Under the pieces are notes generated by a model, which did not search any database, had not been told where the DNA came from, and saw nothing but the letters and a program-made list of their open reading frames with translations. A program made the translations under genes and the position numbers. Shown piece after piece: positions 45,102 through 53,810 of a stretch of DNA of 64,000 nt. Source of the DNA: Azoarcus sp. (GTDB taxonomy: Bacteria; Pseudomonadota; Gammaproteobacteria; Burkholderiales; Rhodocyclaceae); assembly GCA_030604735.1 (NCBI GenBank), contig JAUVVG010000015.1:21638-85637 (forward strand), read 5' to 3'. Every line of letters starts with the position of its first letter. Position 1 is the first letter of the stretch.

Positions 45102-47866
45102 GCGGCCTCCGCCTTGACCAGTTTCGCCCGCGCCTGCTCATACAGCCAGGCGCGTTCGGCCAGGCGCAGGATGGGCAGGACGTCGCAGTAGGCCAGATCC
45201 TGCTCACGGGTAAGGCGCACCGCGGCTTCGCCGGCGCGCACCTCGCGCGCGATCGCGGCCAGCGCGGTACGCCAGTGGGCCAGCAGCGACGGCCAGTCCG
45301 GGAACCGTTCCTCGTCGAACAGCTTGCGACCCTCGTCCAGCCCGGCCACCCCGGGCAGCAGATCGGCTTCGGCCGCGATGCCGGCGAAACGCTGGGTCTT
45401 CAGCCTGACCTGGGCGAAAGCGATTCCGGCCAGGTCGTCCTCGGTGGCGACCTGGGTCGCATAGATCGGCAGTTGCGGCTCGGTGATCCGGGTCGAGGCC
45501 CAGCTCGACACATCCAGTGTCGCGCCGGTCTTGTAGTCGAGCACCAGCGCGCGGCCATCGTCCAGGCGATCGATGCGGTCGGTGAACAGGCGTAACGCGA
45601 TGCCTTCGATCTCGACCTCGGTCTTCTGCTCGCAGGCGACCACGCTGAAGCCGGCCGGCCGCCTGGCCTCCAGCGCCACCCACAGCGCCAGCAGACGATT
45701 CAACCGGGTCCGCTCCAGCGCCAGGAAGCGCGGCGGCAAGGGCAGCTCGCGCCCGGCGACGAAGGCCGCCAGCCCGGCCTCGACCGCGTGCGCGATCGCC
45801 TCGGTCAGAGCGGCCTCGCCGAGCGCGGCCAGCCAGGTGGACGAGCGATCGCGCCAGAAGGCTTCCAGGACCGCATGGACCAGACTGCCCCGCTCCATCG
45901 CATCCAGCCCGTCGACCGGGGTCTCCAGCGATTCGGCGCCGAGCCGGTATCGGTAAAAGGCCCAGGCCGGGCAGATCGCCTGGGTGCGGAGCAGGCCGGT
46001 GCCACCACGCACATGCTCTCCTTCCGGTACCGGCGGCGCCCGCGCGTCGTCGATGCATTCGACGACGGTTTGGAGCCCGCCGCTGCGCGCCACAAGCCGG
46101 CGCTCGGCAAGCGTGTCCGCCAACTGCGTCACGGCATCCCGGATCGGAATGTCGGCCAGCAAGGGGCTGGGCCTGAGCTCGGATTCGCCTTCGCGCAGCG
46201 CCCAGGAGAACACCGGCGCCGGCGCAGCGCCCAGCAAGCGGGCGTGGAGCCCGGCGGCGAAGGCGAGTTGTACCTCGGGCGAGGCATTCGGGCAACCGGC
46301 GCTGCGCTGCAGGCGGGCCGGAAGCAAGGGCGAAGGCCGCGCCGGCGGCGGCCACAGGTGATCGTTCATGCCCATCACCCACAGCGCATCGAAGCGCTCG
46401 CCGGCGGCCTCGAGCATGCCCAGGATCTGGATGCGTGGCATGCCCTCGGTTTCCGGCTGGAAGACCTGCTCGGCGCAGGCCTCGGCAAGATGAGCGAGCA
46501 CGCCGGCGAAGCCGACCTCGCCGACGATGGCATCCAGCCCTTGCAGCGCGGCGATCGCCTCGCGAAAGGCGGCACAGGCCTGGTAGTCATGGCTGGACGG
46601 ACTGCGCTCACCGGGCCAACCGATCGCGTCGAGCAGACGGGTCAGCGCCTCCCGCCAGGCCGAGGGCAGTGCGCGCGCCGGGCATGTCTGCCGCTGCGCG
46701 ACCAAGCGCTCGATCGCGTTCGCGCTCCGGTGCAGAGGCAGCCCCTTGGCGATCGCCTTGCGTGCGAGCCGCATCACCCGCGCAAACGAGGTACGCAAGG
46801 GCAGGCCGGCGCGCAACTGCGCATCGAACAGGGCCCGCGCATCGGCTTCGCTGCCGTCGGCCGCCCAATAGGGCTGGATCAGAAAGGCGCCGAGATCGGT
46901 CTGCACCAGCCCCTGCGGGTCCGCGAGCGCGTCCCGGTCGGCCACCAGCCGCAGCCAGTCCAGCGCGACCGCGACCGGCGGCATATCGACCAGCGGCGTA
47001 CCCAGCGACAAGTTGTAGGGTCGCTGCCGCTGGGCCTCGGCGGCCCGGACGGTACCGGCGTCGAGGACATGATCGAGCAGGCGGGTCAGCTGCGCCCGAC
47101 GCGCTGCGAGGTCGGGCATCACGATGCCGATGCGTGCATCCGGATGGCCTGCCAGGGTCTCGGCCGCCCAGTGGGCGACCGCCCGGCACTCGGCATCGAC
47201 ATCATCGAGCGCGACCGCCCGCGGCTGCGGCGCCGGCATGGCCTCCACCGCCACCGGCTCGACCGGGCAGCCACGCGCCGCCAGCACCGCGCAAAGACGC
47301 TGCTCCAGCGGGTTGAAGCGGTCGAACCCGGCCAGTCCGACCCGCGCCGGCAGGCGCCCGACGCCGGCCTCGACCTGCGCCACCTGCCAGGCCCGATAGG
47401 CCGACTCCGGCATCCACCGCCGCTCGGCGCAAAAGGCACGGAACGCGTCACCCCAGGCCAGGAAGCGCGCGGTCTCCTCCCCTGCCGGCGCGGAAGCCAC
47501 CGCCAACGCCCAGGTATCGACCAATGCATTGGCGACCATGGCCTCGGCCGCCAGCCCGGCGATGTCGAACAGACTGGCGGCCGCGTCGTCGCCCAGGCTC
47601 TCGCCAATGACCCGGACCCAGAGCGCGCGTTCCTGCTGTGGCGAGAGCACGCATACCGGCATCGCGTCGGCCCCGATCGCGCCGACCAGCAAGGCCTCCT
47701 CGATCAACCCGTCCAGCCATTGCGCGATGGTCGCCGTCGTCGGCAGCGGGACCGCTGGGCCAGGACCGGAGTCCCCGCCGCTGGTCACCACGGCGGCCAG
47801 GCGCCGGCTACGGGCAAGACGGTGGGTCGCACACAGCACCACTTCGTTCATTTCCGGGCCACTCAT
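45098..47866 (-). CDS. AddB-like PD-(D/E)XK nuclease subunit
   Basis: A 922-residue partner of the helicase, of the 'probable DNA repair protein' family that extends AddB similarity (TIGR03623 as I recall). The N-terminal inactivated helicase fold contains ADIGIVMPDLAARRAQLTRLLD-like parts, the middle has ILGMLEAAGERFDALWVMGMNDHLWPP, and the C-terminus the nuclease: ICPAWAFYRYRLGAESLE, RGSLVHAVLEAFW, FTDRIDRLDDGRALVLDYKTG, EPQLPIYA. AGAGGAG precedes the ATG at 47866, so a 25-residue longer start was rejected. The usual Fe-S cysteines are incomplete: Cys 632 and Cys 894 are present, while the other two positions of the terminal CxYCxxxPxCR motif are replaced (LAYCDVLPILR). Confidence 0.88.
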   Translation of the reverse strand: MSGPEMNEVVLCATHRLARSRRLAAVVTSGGDSGPGPAVPLPTTATIAQWLDGLIEEALLVGAIGADAMPVCVLSPQQERALWVRVIGESLGDDAAASLFDIAGLAAEAMVANALVDTWALAVASAPAGEETARFLAWGDAFRAFCAERRWMPESAYRAWQVAQVEAGVGRLPARVGLAGFDRFNPLEQRLCAVLAARGCPVEPVAVEAMPAPQPRAVALDDVDAECRAVAHWAAETLAGHPDARIGIVMPDLAARRAQLTRLLDHVLDAGTVRAAEAQRQRPYNLSLGTPLVDMPPVAVALDWLRLVADRDALADPQGLVQTDLGAFLIQPYWAADGSEADARALFDAQLRAGLPLRTSFARVMRLARKAIAKGLPLHRSANAIERLVAQRQTCPARALPSAWREALTRLLDAIGWPGERSPSSHDYQACAAFREAIAALQGLDAIVGEVGFAGVLAHLAEACAEQVFQPETEGMPRIQILGMLEAAGERFDALWVMGMNDHLWPPPARPSPLLPARLQRSAGCPNASPEVQLAFAAGLHARLLGAAPAPVFSWALREGESELRPSPLLADIPIRDAVTQLADTLAERRLVARSGGLQTVVECIDDARAPPVPEGEHVRGGTGLLRTQAICPAWAFYRYRLGAESLETPVDGLDAMERGSLVHAVLEAFWRDRSSTWLAALGEAALTEAIAHAVEAGLAAFVAGRELPLPPRFLALERTRLNRLLALWVALEARRPAGFSVVACEQKTEVEIEGIALRLFTDRIDRLDDGRALVLDYKTGATLDVSSWASTRITEPQLPIYATQVATEDDLAGIAFAQVRLKTQRFAGIAAEADLLPGVAGLDEGRKLFDEERFPDWPSLLAHWRTALAAIAREVRAGEAAVRLTREQDLAYCDVLPILRLAERAWLYEQARAKLVKAEAA

Positions 47867-48135
47867 CGGACTGCTCCTCTCATGTCGCGAAGGATTATGC
47901 CCGTGTCGCAGGCTCGCGGGATGAGCCGGTCGCGTTACCATTCGACAGGCAGTCGGTCAGGCGCATGGCGCGCTCCTCACAGACCGACCGACGCTACGAC
48001 CCGATCGAACCGGAGAACCGGCGACCAGAGACCGAAGTCCGAAGAACAAGGAATGGCCGACCCGGCAGACGTGTCGGCGCCCCGGCCATGGAGCCGACAA
48101 TTCACCCCATCCCATCACAAAGGACGATCTCCACG

Positions 48136-48741
48136 ATGCCGCCCGCCCCAACAGATCCACCCCGCACCCCATCTCCGAACCCGCCTCCTTACGACCCCGC
48201 CGTCGCGATGGCCAAATGGCCCAACGTCCCGGCCTGTTACGGCTGGCTTTCGCTGGACCGCCGCGGCGGATGGCGCTTTCAGGGCGAGCGGGTGACCCAT
48301 GCCGGCCTGACCGCATTCCTGAACAGCTTCTACCAGTGCGACGCGCAAGGTCACTGGCTGGTGCAGAACGGACCGCAAAAGGTCTTCGTCGAGCTCGACT
48401 ACATGCCGCTGGTCGCCCGTTTCGACGGTCAGAGCCGATTGCTGTCCCACACCGGCAAACAGGTCGAGAAAGTCTCGGAGATTCGGCTGGACGAGGACGG
48501 CAATGTCCTGCTTCGAACCGACATCGGCCCCTGCCTGCTGGACGACCGCGACCTGGCCGCTTTCTTCGAGCAGTGCCGCACCGAAGAGGGCGAACCGGCC
48601 GATGAACAAGTGCTGACGGCCGCGCTTGCCGGTGAGGCCGGGTTACGCTGGAGCGGCCATCCCGTTACTGCGCTGCGCAAGATCGAGGCCCCGGACCATT
48701 TCGGTTTCGTTGCGGCGCCGGCGCCACCGGAGAAGCACTGA
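48136..48741 (+). CDS. conserved small cytoplasmic protein of unknown function
   Basis: A 201-residue protein without signal or membrane segments. After a Pro-rich N-terminus (first ~20 residues) it has VPACYGWLSLDRRGGWRFQGERVTHAGLTAFLNSFYQCDAQGHWLVQNGPQKVFVELDYMPLVARFDG, a block I remember from many beta- and gammaproteobacterial proteins with no known role. A beta-rich C-terminus includes LDEDGNVLLRTDIGPCLLDDRDLAAFFEQ. It starts at ATG 48136, downstream of AAAGGA, and diverges from the AddB-like gene across 269 bp. Confidence 0.78.
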   Translation: MPPAPTDPPRTPSPNPPPYDPAVAMAKWPNVPACYGWLSLDRRGGWRFQGERVTHAGLTAFLNSFYQCDAQGHWLVQNGPQKVFVELDYMPLVARFDGQSRLLSHTGKQVEKVSEIRLDEDGNVLLRTDIGPCLLDDRDLAAFFEQCRTEEGEPADEQVLTAALAGEAGLRWSGHPVTALRKIEAPDHFGFVAAPAPPEKH

Positions 48742-48896
48742 GCCGCGCTGCCCCGAGGATGTCCCGACGGCGCCGATCTCACCCGCGGCATGGCCACAAA
48801 TGCCACTTCGGTCTTTTTTCATAACTGTGCGGTGCAGTTTTCCGGCCCGTCCATCGCTTAGGCTGTCGAATCCCCATCACCGTAATCGAATGACCC

Positions 48897-49673
48897 ATGA
48901 GCATCATCTCGACCGAACAAGTGCTGCATGTGCATCACTGGAACGACAATCTCTTCAGCTTCCGCACTTCGCGCGACCCCGGCTTCCGCTTTCGGAACGG
49001 CCACTTCGTGATGCTCGGCCTGCCGGACGCGCAAAGGCCGGTGATGCGTGCCTACAGCATCGCCAGTGCCAATCACGACGAGCATCTCGAGTTCTTCAGC
49101 ATCAAGGTCCCGGATGGTCCGCTGACCTCGCGCCTGCAACACCTTCAACCCGGTGACGAGGTGCTGGTCAGTCGCAAGCCGGTGGGAACACTGGTGATCG
49201 ACGACCTGCATGACGGGCGCAACCTGTATCTGCTCGCGACCGGCACCGGCCTGGCGCCGTTCATGAGCATCATCCGCGACCCGGAAACCTATGAGAAATT
49301 CGAGCATGTGGTCCTGGTGCACGGCGTACGCTGGATCAGCGAGCTCGCCTATCGGCACACCATCACCGAAGTGCTGCCCCGGGACCCCTATCTGGGCGAA
49401 GTCATCGAAGCGCAGCTGCATTACTACCCGACGGTGACGCGGGAGCCCTTCCACCACCAGGGCCGGCTCACTCATGCGATCGAGACCGGCCGGCTCTTCG
49501 ACGAGCTGGGACTGCCCACCCTCGACCCTGCTCTGGATCGCGCGATGATCTGCGGCAGTCCGGCGATGCTGAAGGAGACCTCGGCCTTGCTCGATGCCCG
49601 AGGCTTCGTCATCAGCCCGCGCCAGGGAGAACGTGGCGATTACGTCATCGAACGTGCGTTTGTCGAAAAGTGA
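48897..49673 (+). CDS. fpr: ferredoxin-NADP reductase
   Basis: A 258-residue FAD flavoenzyme exchanging electrons between NADPH and ferredoxin or flavodoxin. FAD motif RAYSIASANHDEHLEFF near residue 52, NADP motif LLATGTGLAPFMSIIRD near 114, MICGSPAMLKE near 220, and the C-terminus AFVEK of the bacterial (Azotobacter/Rhodobacter, subclass I) reductases. It can supply reductant for oxidative-stress defence and Fe-S assembly. The thioredoxin-like gene follows 19 bp downstream, so both are probably one operon. Confidence 0.95.
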   Translation: MSIISTEQVLHVHHWNDNLFSFRTSRDPGFRFRNGHFVMLGLPDAQRPVMRAYSIASANHDEHLEFFSIKVPDGPLTSRLQHLQPGDEVLVSRKPVGTLVIDDLHDGRNLYLLATGTGLAPFMSIIRDPETYEKFEHVVLVHGVRWISELAYRHTITEVLPRDPYLGEVIEAQLHYYPTVTREPFHHQGRLTHAIETGRLFDELGLPTLDPALDRAMICGSPAMLKETSALLDARGFVISPRQGERGDYVIERAFVEK

Positions 49674-49692
49674 GGCGAATCCCCTGACCCCG

Positions 49693-50103
49693 ATGTCCGA
49701 AAGAACAAGCTGGCCAGGGACGGCCGAGGTGACGGCAGCCGCAACGGGGACCGCCGAAGTCCGTGTCGGCGTGATCTGCGCCGACTGGTGCGGCACATGC
49801 CGGGCGTTCCGCGAGGTCGTCGAGGCGATGCAGCACACCGACGCTGCGCTGCGATGGATCTGGGTCGATATCGATCAGGAAGAAGCGCTGCTCGAATCAT
49901 TCGAGATCGAGGCTTTCCCCACGCTGCTCGTGATGCGTGGCGAAAGCCTGCACTACTTCGGCGCGGTACGCCCCACCTCGGAAGCGGTCGTACCCCTGGT
50001 TCGATCGGTGCGCGAAGACCGCCTGCCGGCGCTGCAGGCCTCGGCGCAGCTCACGGCCCTGATGAATCATCTCCGGCATCGCCAGGCGGATCGGTTACCG
50101 TAG
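49693..50103 (+). CDS. thioredoxin-like protein
   Basis: A 136-residue cytoplasmic thioredoxin-fold protein: VGVICADWCGTCRAFREVVEAM holds the active site CGTC instead of CGPC, followed by WVDIDQEEALLESFEIEAFPTLLVMRGESLHYFGAVRP with the cis-Pro. It carries an N-terminal extension of 18 residues before the fold and a C-terminal helical tail. The CGTC variant suggests a redox potential different from standard thioredoxin. The start at ATG 49693 lies 19 bp after fpr. Its end overlaps the argO-like gene on the other strand by 9 bp. Confidence 0.87.
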   Translation: MSERTSWPGTAEVTAAATGTAEVRVGVICADWCGTCRAFREVVEAMQHTDAALRWIWVDIDQEEALLESFEIEAFPTLLVMRGESLHYFGAVRPTSEAVVPLVRSVREDRLPALQASAQLTALMNHLRHRQADRLP

Positions 50104-50709
50104 CAACAGCGACGCCGCGATCGCCCACAGCATCAGCGCGACCAGCCCATCCAGCACCCGCCATGCCCCCGGCCTGGCGAATAGCGGCGCGAGCACGCGC
50201 GCGCCGTAACCCAGGGTGATGAACCAGACGATGGAGCCAGTCACCGCGCCCGCAGCGAAATAGGGACGCACGGTTTCGGCCTGCTGGCTGCCGACCGAGC
50301 CGATCAGCACCACCGTATCGAGATAGGCATGCGGGTTGAGCAGGCTGAACGCGGCGGCGGCGAACAAGGCCTGTCCGTGGCTCAATCCCTTGCCGTGCCC
50401 GGCATCGACCCGCATCCCGGTACCCCGCAGCGCGGACAGCATCGCGCGCAACCCATACCAGCCGAGGAAGGCCGCACCCCCGTAACGGGCCACCGACATC
50501 CAGTCCGGATTGGCGGCGAACAAGGCCCCTGCGCCGGCCACGCCGATCAGGATCAGCATCCCGTCGCACAAGGCACTGACCGTCACCGTCAGCCCGACAT
50601 GCTCGCGCTTCAGCCCCTGGCGCAACACATGCGCGTTCTGCGCACCGATCGCCATGATCAGCCCGACCGACACGATGAAACCACTGAGAAACACGCCGCT
50701 GACACCCAT
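50095..50709 (-). CDS. argO: LysE/ArgO-family amino-acid exporter
   Basis: A 204-residue inner-membrane exporter with six helices. Typical LysE parts: LSGFIVSVGLIMAIGAQNAHVLRQGLKREHV (the GAQN motif), GWYGLRAMLSAL, and FSLLNPHAYLDTVVLIGSVG (NPHAYLDT motif). It probably exports arginine (and canavanine), as E. coli ArgO does. The start at ATG 50709, preceded by GGGGGATGAA, was chosen. It is divergent from the ArgP-like regulator, the same arrangement as lysE/lysG, which supports the assignment. Confidence 0.94.
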   Translation of the reverse strand: MGVSGVFLSGFIVSVGLIMAIGAQNAHVLRQGLKREHVGLTVTVSALCDGMLILIGVAGAGALFAANPDWMSVARYGGAAFLGWYGLRAMLSALRGTGMRVDAGHGKGLSHGQALFAAAAFSLLNPHAYLDTVVLIGSVGSQQAETVRPYFAAGAVTGSIVWFITLGYGARVLAPLFARPGAWRVLDGLVALMLWAIAASLLLR

Positions 50710-50839
50710 TTCATCCCCCTTGAGACCGGTGATCGCCTGCACGGGCAGTGCGATCGATTGTTCGATGGGTGGAATGTAGTGGCCGCGCAGCATGCTGTTC
50801 AGTAAAATTAATAAATATTATCTTTCATGATTTTTTCTT
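50710..50839. promoter_or_regulatory. divergent argO/argP control region
   Basis: A 130-bp divergent region that turns strongly A+T-rich near argP. It has the perfect inverted repeat TAATA-AA-TATTA at 50809-50820 and a TAAAAT box at 50803. LysR-type proteins bind T-N11-A sites in such places, so this is the probable ArgP operator. Confidence 0.55.
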
Positions 50840-51769
50840 ATGATCGACGCCCGCTACATCGCTTTCGAGACGGTCCTCCAGGAAGGCAGCTTCGAAGCGG
50901 CGGCACGCCGGCTGTCACTGACCCAGTCGGCGGTGTCACAGCGCCTCCGCCAGCTCGAGACCGATCTCGGACAAGTGCTGCTGGTCCGCAGCAAGCCGGT
51001 GCAGCCAACCCCGGCGGGACGACGCCTGCTGCCTTATCTGGCGCAGATGCGGTTGCTCCAGACCGAAGCCTCACGGGCGCTCCAGACCGGCACAGGCGGC
51101 GGGAGGATGCGGCTTCCGGTCGGGGTCAATGCCGACAGCCTGGCGACCTGGTTCTGGCCTGCGGTCCAGGACGTGATCCGCAGCGAAGAGGTGGTACTCG
51201 ACTGCGTGCTGGACGACCAGGACCACACCCATGCCTTGCTCGCCGACGGCGAGGTGCTCGGCTGCGTCAGCACCCGGCCCGAACCTATCCGCGGCTGCAT
51301 CGCGCGCCGGCTCGGGGTGATGCGCTACCGCTGCGTCGCCTCGCCGGATTTCCGCCAGCGCTGGTTCGCCCGCGGCCTGACCCGCAACGCACTGGGCGAG
51401 GCCCCGGCCATCGTGTTCGGCCGCCATGACGACATGCACGACGAGTTCCTGCGTCACCATTTCGGTCTGGACAAGGGGCAATTCCCGCAGCATGTGGTCC
51501 CCTCTTCCGAGGGCTTCGTCGCGGTGGCACGGGCCGGCCTCGGCTATGGGTTCGTGCCCGAGATCCAGATCGCGGCAGAGCTGGCCGACGGCTCGCTGGT
51601 CGATCTCGCACCGGCAAGCTTCGAGGACGTCGTGCTTTATTGGCACCACTGGCAAGTCCAGTCCCCGGTCATGGCCCGGCTATGCGCCGCGGTCGAACTC
51701 GGTGCGGCAAAGGCCTTGGCCGGCCAAGGATTCGCGACGCACGCGGACCCAGGCGGCACGACCGGATGA
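50840..51769 (+). CDS. argP: LysR-family regulator ArgP
   Basis: A 309-residue LysR-type regulator. The N-terminal helix-turn-helix is FETVLQEGSFEAAARRLSLTQSAVSQRLRQLETDLGQVLLVRSKPVQPT. The effector domain resembles ArgP/LysG: LPVGVNADSLATWFWPAV, VLDCVLDDQDHTHALLADGEVLGCVSTRP, IARRLGVMRYRCVASPDF and VPSSEGFVAVARAGLGYGFVPE. It should activate argO when arginine or lysine accumulates. It is divergently transcribed from argO. Confidence 0.94.
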   Translation: MIDARYIAFETVLQEGSFEAAARRLSLTQSAVSQRLRQLETDLGQVLLVRSKPVQPTPAGRRLLPYLAQMRLLQTEASRALQTGTGGGRMRLPVGVNADSLATWFWPAVQDVIRSEEVVLDCVLDDQDHTHALLADGEVLGCVSTRPEPIRGCIARRLGVMRYRCVASPDFRQRWFARGLTRNALGEAPAIVFGRHDDMHDEFLRHHFGLDKGQFPQHVVPSSEGFVAVARAGLGYGFVPEIQIAAELADGSLVDLAPASFEDVVLYWHHWQVQSPVMARLCAAVELGAAKALAGQGFATHADPGGTTG

Positions 51770-52014
51770 ACGAGACAGCGCAAGGGCAGTCGGAGCCACG
51801 AGGCTGTGGTCGGCAACGACTCGTGGCATCACGCCGTACGCGATTGCCCGACACAACGGAACGGCATAAAAAGCCGATTGCCGCCTGGTCACGTTAAAAT
51901 GACGTCCGATCCGCCGTGGAACCGCCCCTGGCTGCCCCGATAACGGCCGGCACCCACTTTGACCGACCCGACATCCAGACAAAGGGATTCATTCTGTCCG
52001 AGCCGACCGACCTC

Positions 52015-53808
52015 ATGCGCCGCACAAGCGGGAACCCGACGCCAGGCCCGCGCCGAACGCCAGGCAAGTGGGCGGCACCGGTATTCGCTGCATGGCTCTC
52101 GATCACCACCATGACGGCGGTACATGCCGACGATCATCCAGTACCGGCACTGCAGATCGAGGGGTTGAGCGAGGGTCCGATACTGACCAATGTCCGCAAT
52201 ACCGCAGCGCCGCGCACCCTGGCATGCGATGCGCCAAGGGCGCGCTTTCTTTCTTACCTGCGCAATGTGGAAACCGCAGCGCAAACCGCCCTGCGTGCGC
52301 TGGGCCACTTCAACGCGCGTATCGAGAGCCGGATCGACACCGTCGCCGACTGCCTCACCCCGGTGATCTCCATCGAGGCCGGTCCACCGGTCCTGATCGA
52401 CGCGATCGACATCGTGATCGATGGTCCCTTCGAGGCCGACCCGTCGGCTGCGCGCTACTTCGAAACCCTGCGCCTGAGCGTGGGCGACCCGCTCAACCAG
52501 GGGAACTACGACAGCGCCCGCGACGACCTGATCAACCGCGCCCGTGCCCGCGGCTATCTCGACGCCCGCTATACCCGGCGCACGCTCGTGGTCGACCCGG
52601 AAACCAATACTGCACGTGTCGAACTTACGCTGGCGTCCGGGCCACGCTACCGCTTCGGCGAGATTCGCGCCGACCAGGACATCCTGAACGAGCGCCTGGT
52701 CAGACGGATGATGCCGGTCCAGCCGGGCGACGACTACAGTAGCGACGGCCTTGCGGCCCTTTCCGGAAATCTCGCCGCAAGCGGTTACTTCGCCGACGTG
52801 CGGGTCCGCCCCGACCTCGACAATCGTGACAACGAAGAAATACCGGTCAATGTATTGCTGACCCCGCGCAAACGCACCGCCTACGAGTTTCGTGCCGGTT
52901 TCGGCACCGACACCGGGGCCAGGGTACGCGCCGACATCGACCGGCGCTGGGTGAACCGGCGCGGACACAAATGGCGCGGTGGTCTCGGTCTGTCACAACG
53001 CACGATGACGCTCGACACGATTTATTCGATTCCACGCAGCAACCCGCTCACCGACAGCGTCGATTTCTACGCCCGTGTCGCGCGCGAGGACAACAACGAC
53101 ATCGTGTCCGACATCGGGACCATCGGCACCCAGATCTCGCAGGTACGCAACGGCTGGACCCAGAACGCCTTCTCGGAATACCGCTTCGAGCGGAGCGCGT
53201 TCGGCAACGAACCGCGCCGCTCGACCAACTTCCTGCTCACCGGCATCCGCCTTGGACACCGCGATGTGGACGACCCCTTGTTCCCGACCCGCGGCCACTC
53301 CCTCAACCTCAGCCTGCAAGGGGCGACCGCCCCCTTGCTCAGCTCGACCTCACTGGTGCAGGCCAGCGCCCGCGGCGCGCTCGCCTGGCCGGTAGCCGGC
53401 AACATCCTCCTCGCCCGTGGGGAAGTCGGCACCTCCTGGGTCGAGGACTTCAGCAAGCTCCCGAAATCACTGCGCTACTTCACCGGCGGTGACAACTCGG
53501 TGCGCGGCTACGCCTTCGAAAGCCTGGGGCCGGAGAACGATGACGGCCAGGTGGTCGGCGGCCGCCATGTCATCGTGATGAGTGCCGAGGCGATGCGCCC
53601 GGTGGTTGGCAACGACTGGTTCGGCGCTGCCTTCATCGATGTCGGCAACGCCTTCGACTCGTTCAAGGAAATGAATCTCAAAGCCGGCGCCGGTGTCGGC
53701 GTGCGCTGGCGCTCGCCGATCGGGATGGTCAGGGTGGATGTGGCGATGCCGCTCAGCGGCACCTCGCGCTCGCCGCGGCTGCATCTCGGTATCGGCGCGG
53801 CCTTCTGA
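52015..53808 (+). CDS. tamA: TamA outer-membrane assembly protein (Omp85 family)
   Basis: A 597-residue outer-membrane protein: signal peptide AAPVFAAWLSITTMTAVHA, three POTRA domains (about residues 40-270; FNARIESRIDTVADCLTPVISIEAGPPV, ARGYLDARYTRRTLVVDPETNTARVELTLASGPRYRFGEI, DDYSSDGLAALSGNLAASGYFADVRV) and a 16-strand beta-barrel ending in LGIGAAF with a C-terminal Phe. RYFTGGDNSVRGYAFESLGP is the conserved L6 VRGY loop. It starts at ATG 52015; longer readings are possible because the upstream codons stay open. tamB follows 2 bp downstream. Together they move phospholipids or assemble autotransporters between the membranes. Confidence 0.94.
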   Translation: MRRTSGNPTPGPRRTPGKWAAPVFAAWLSITTMTAVHADDHPVPALQIEGLSEGPILTNVRNTAAPRTLACDAPRARFLSYLRNVETAAQTALRALGHFNARIESRIDTVADCLTPVISIEAGPPVLIDAIDIVIDGPFEADPSAARYFETLRLSVGDPLNQGNYDSARDDLINRARARGYLDARYTRRTLVVDPETNTARVELTLASGPRYRFGEIRADQDILNERLVRRMMPVQPGDDYSSDGLAALSGNLAASGYFADVRVRPDLDNRDNEEIPVNVLLTPRKRTAYEFRAGFGTDTGARVRADIDRRWVNRRGHKWRGGLGLSQRTMTLDTIYSIPRSNPLTDSVDFYARVAREDNNDIVSDIGTIGTQISQVRNGWTQNAFSEYRFERSAFGNEPRRSTNFLLTGIRLGHRDVDDPLFPTRGHSLNLSLQGATAPLLSSTSLVQASARGALAWPVAGNILLARGEVGTSWVEDFSKLPKSLRYFTGGDNSVRGYAFESLGPENDDGQVVGGRHVIVMSAEAMRPVVGNDWFGAAFIDVGNAFDSFKEMNLKAGAGVGVRWRSPIGMVRVDVAMPLSGTSRSPRLHLGIGAAF

Positions 53809-53810
53809 TC

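Noticed and set aside
45788..48295. 835-residue open frame on the + strand opposite the AddB-like gene
   Set aside because: Low-complexity Arg/Gln/Gly/His composition, antisense to a recognised nuclease; treated as a shadow.
48746..48896. Small gene between the conserved protein and fpr
   Set aside because: Only a short gap of 155 bp with no start, ribosome-binding site or conserved motif.
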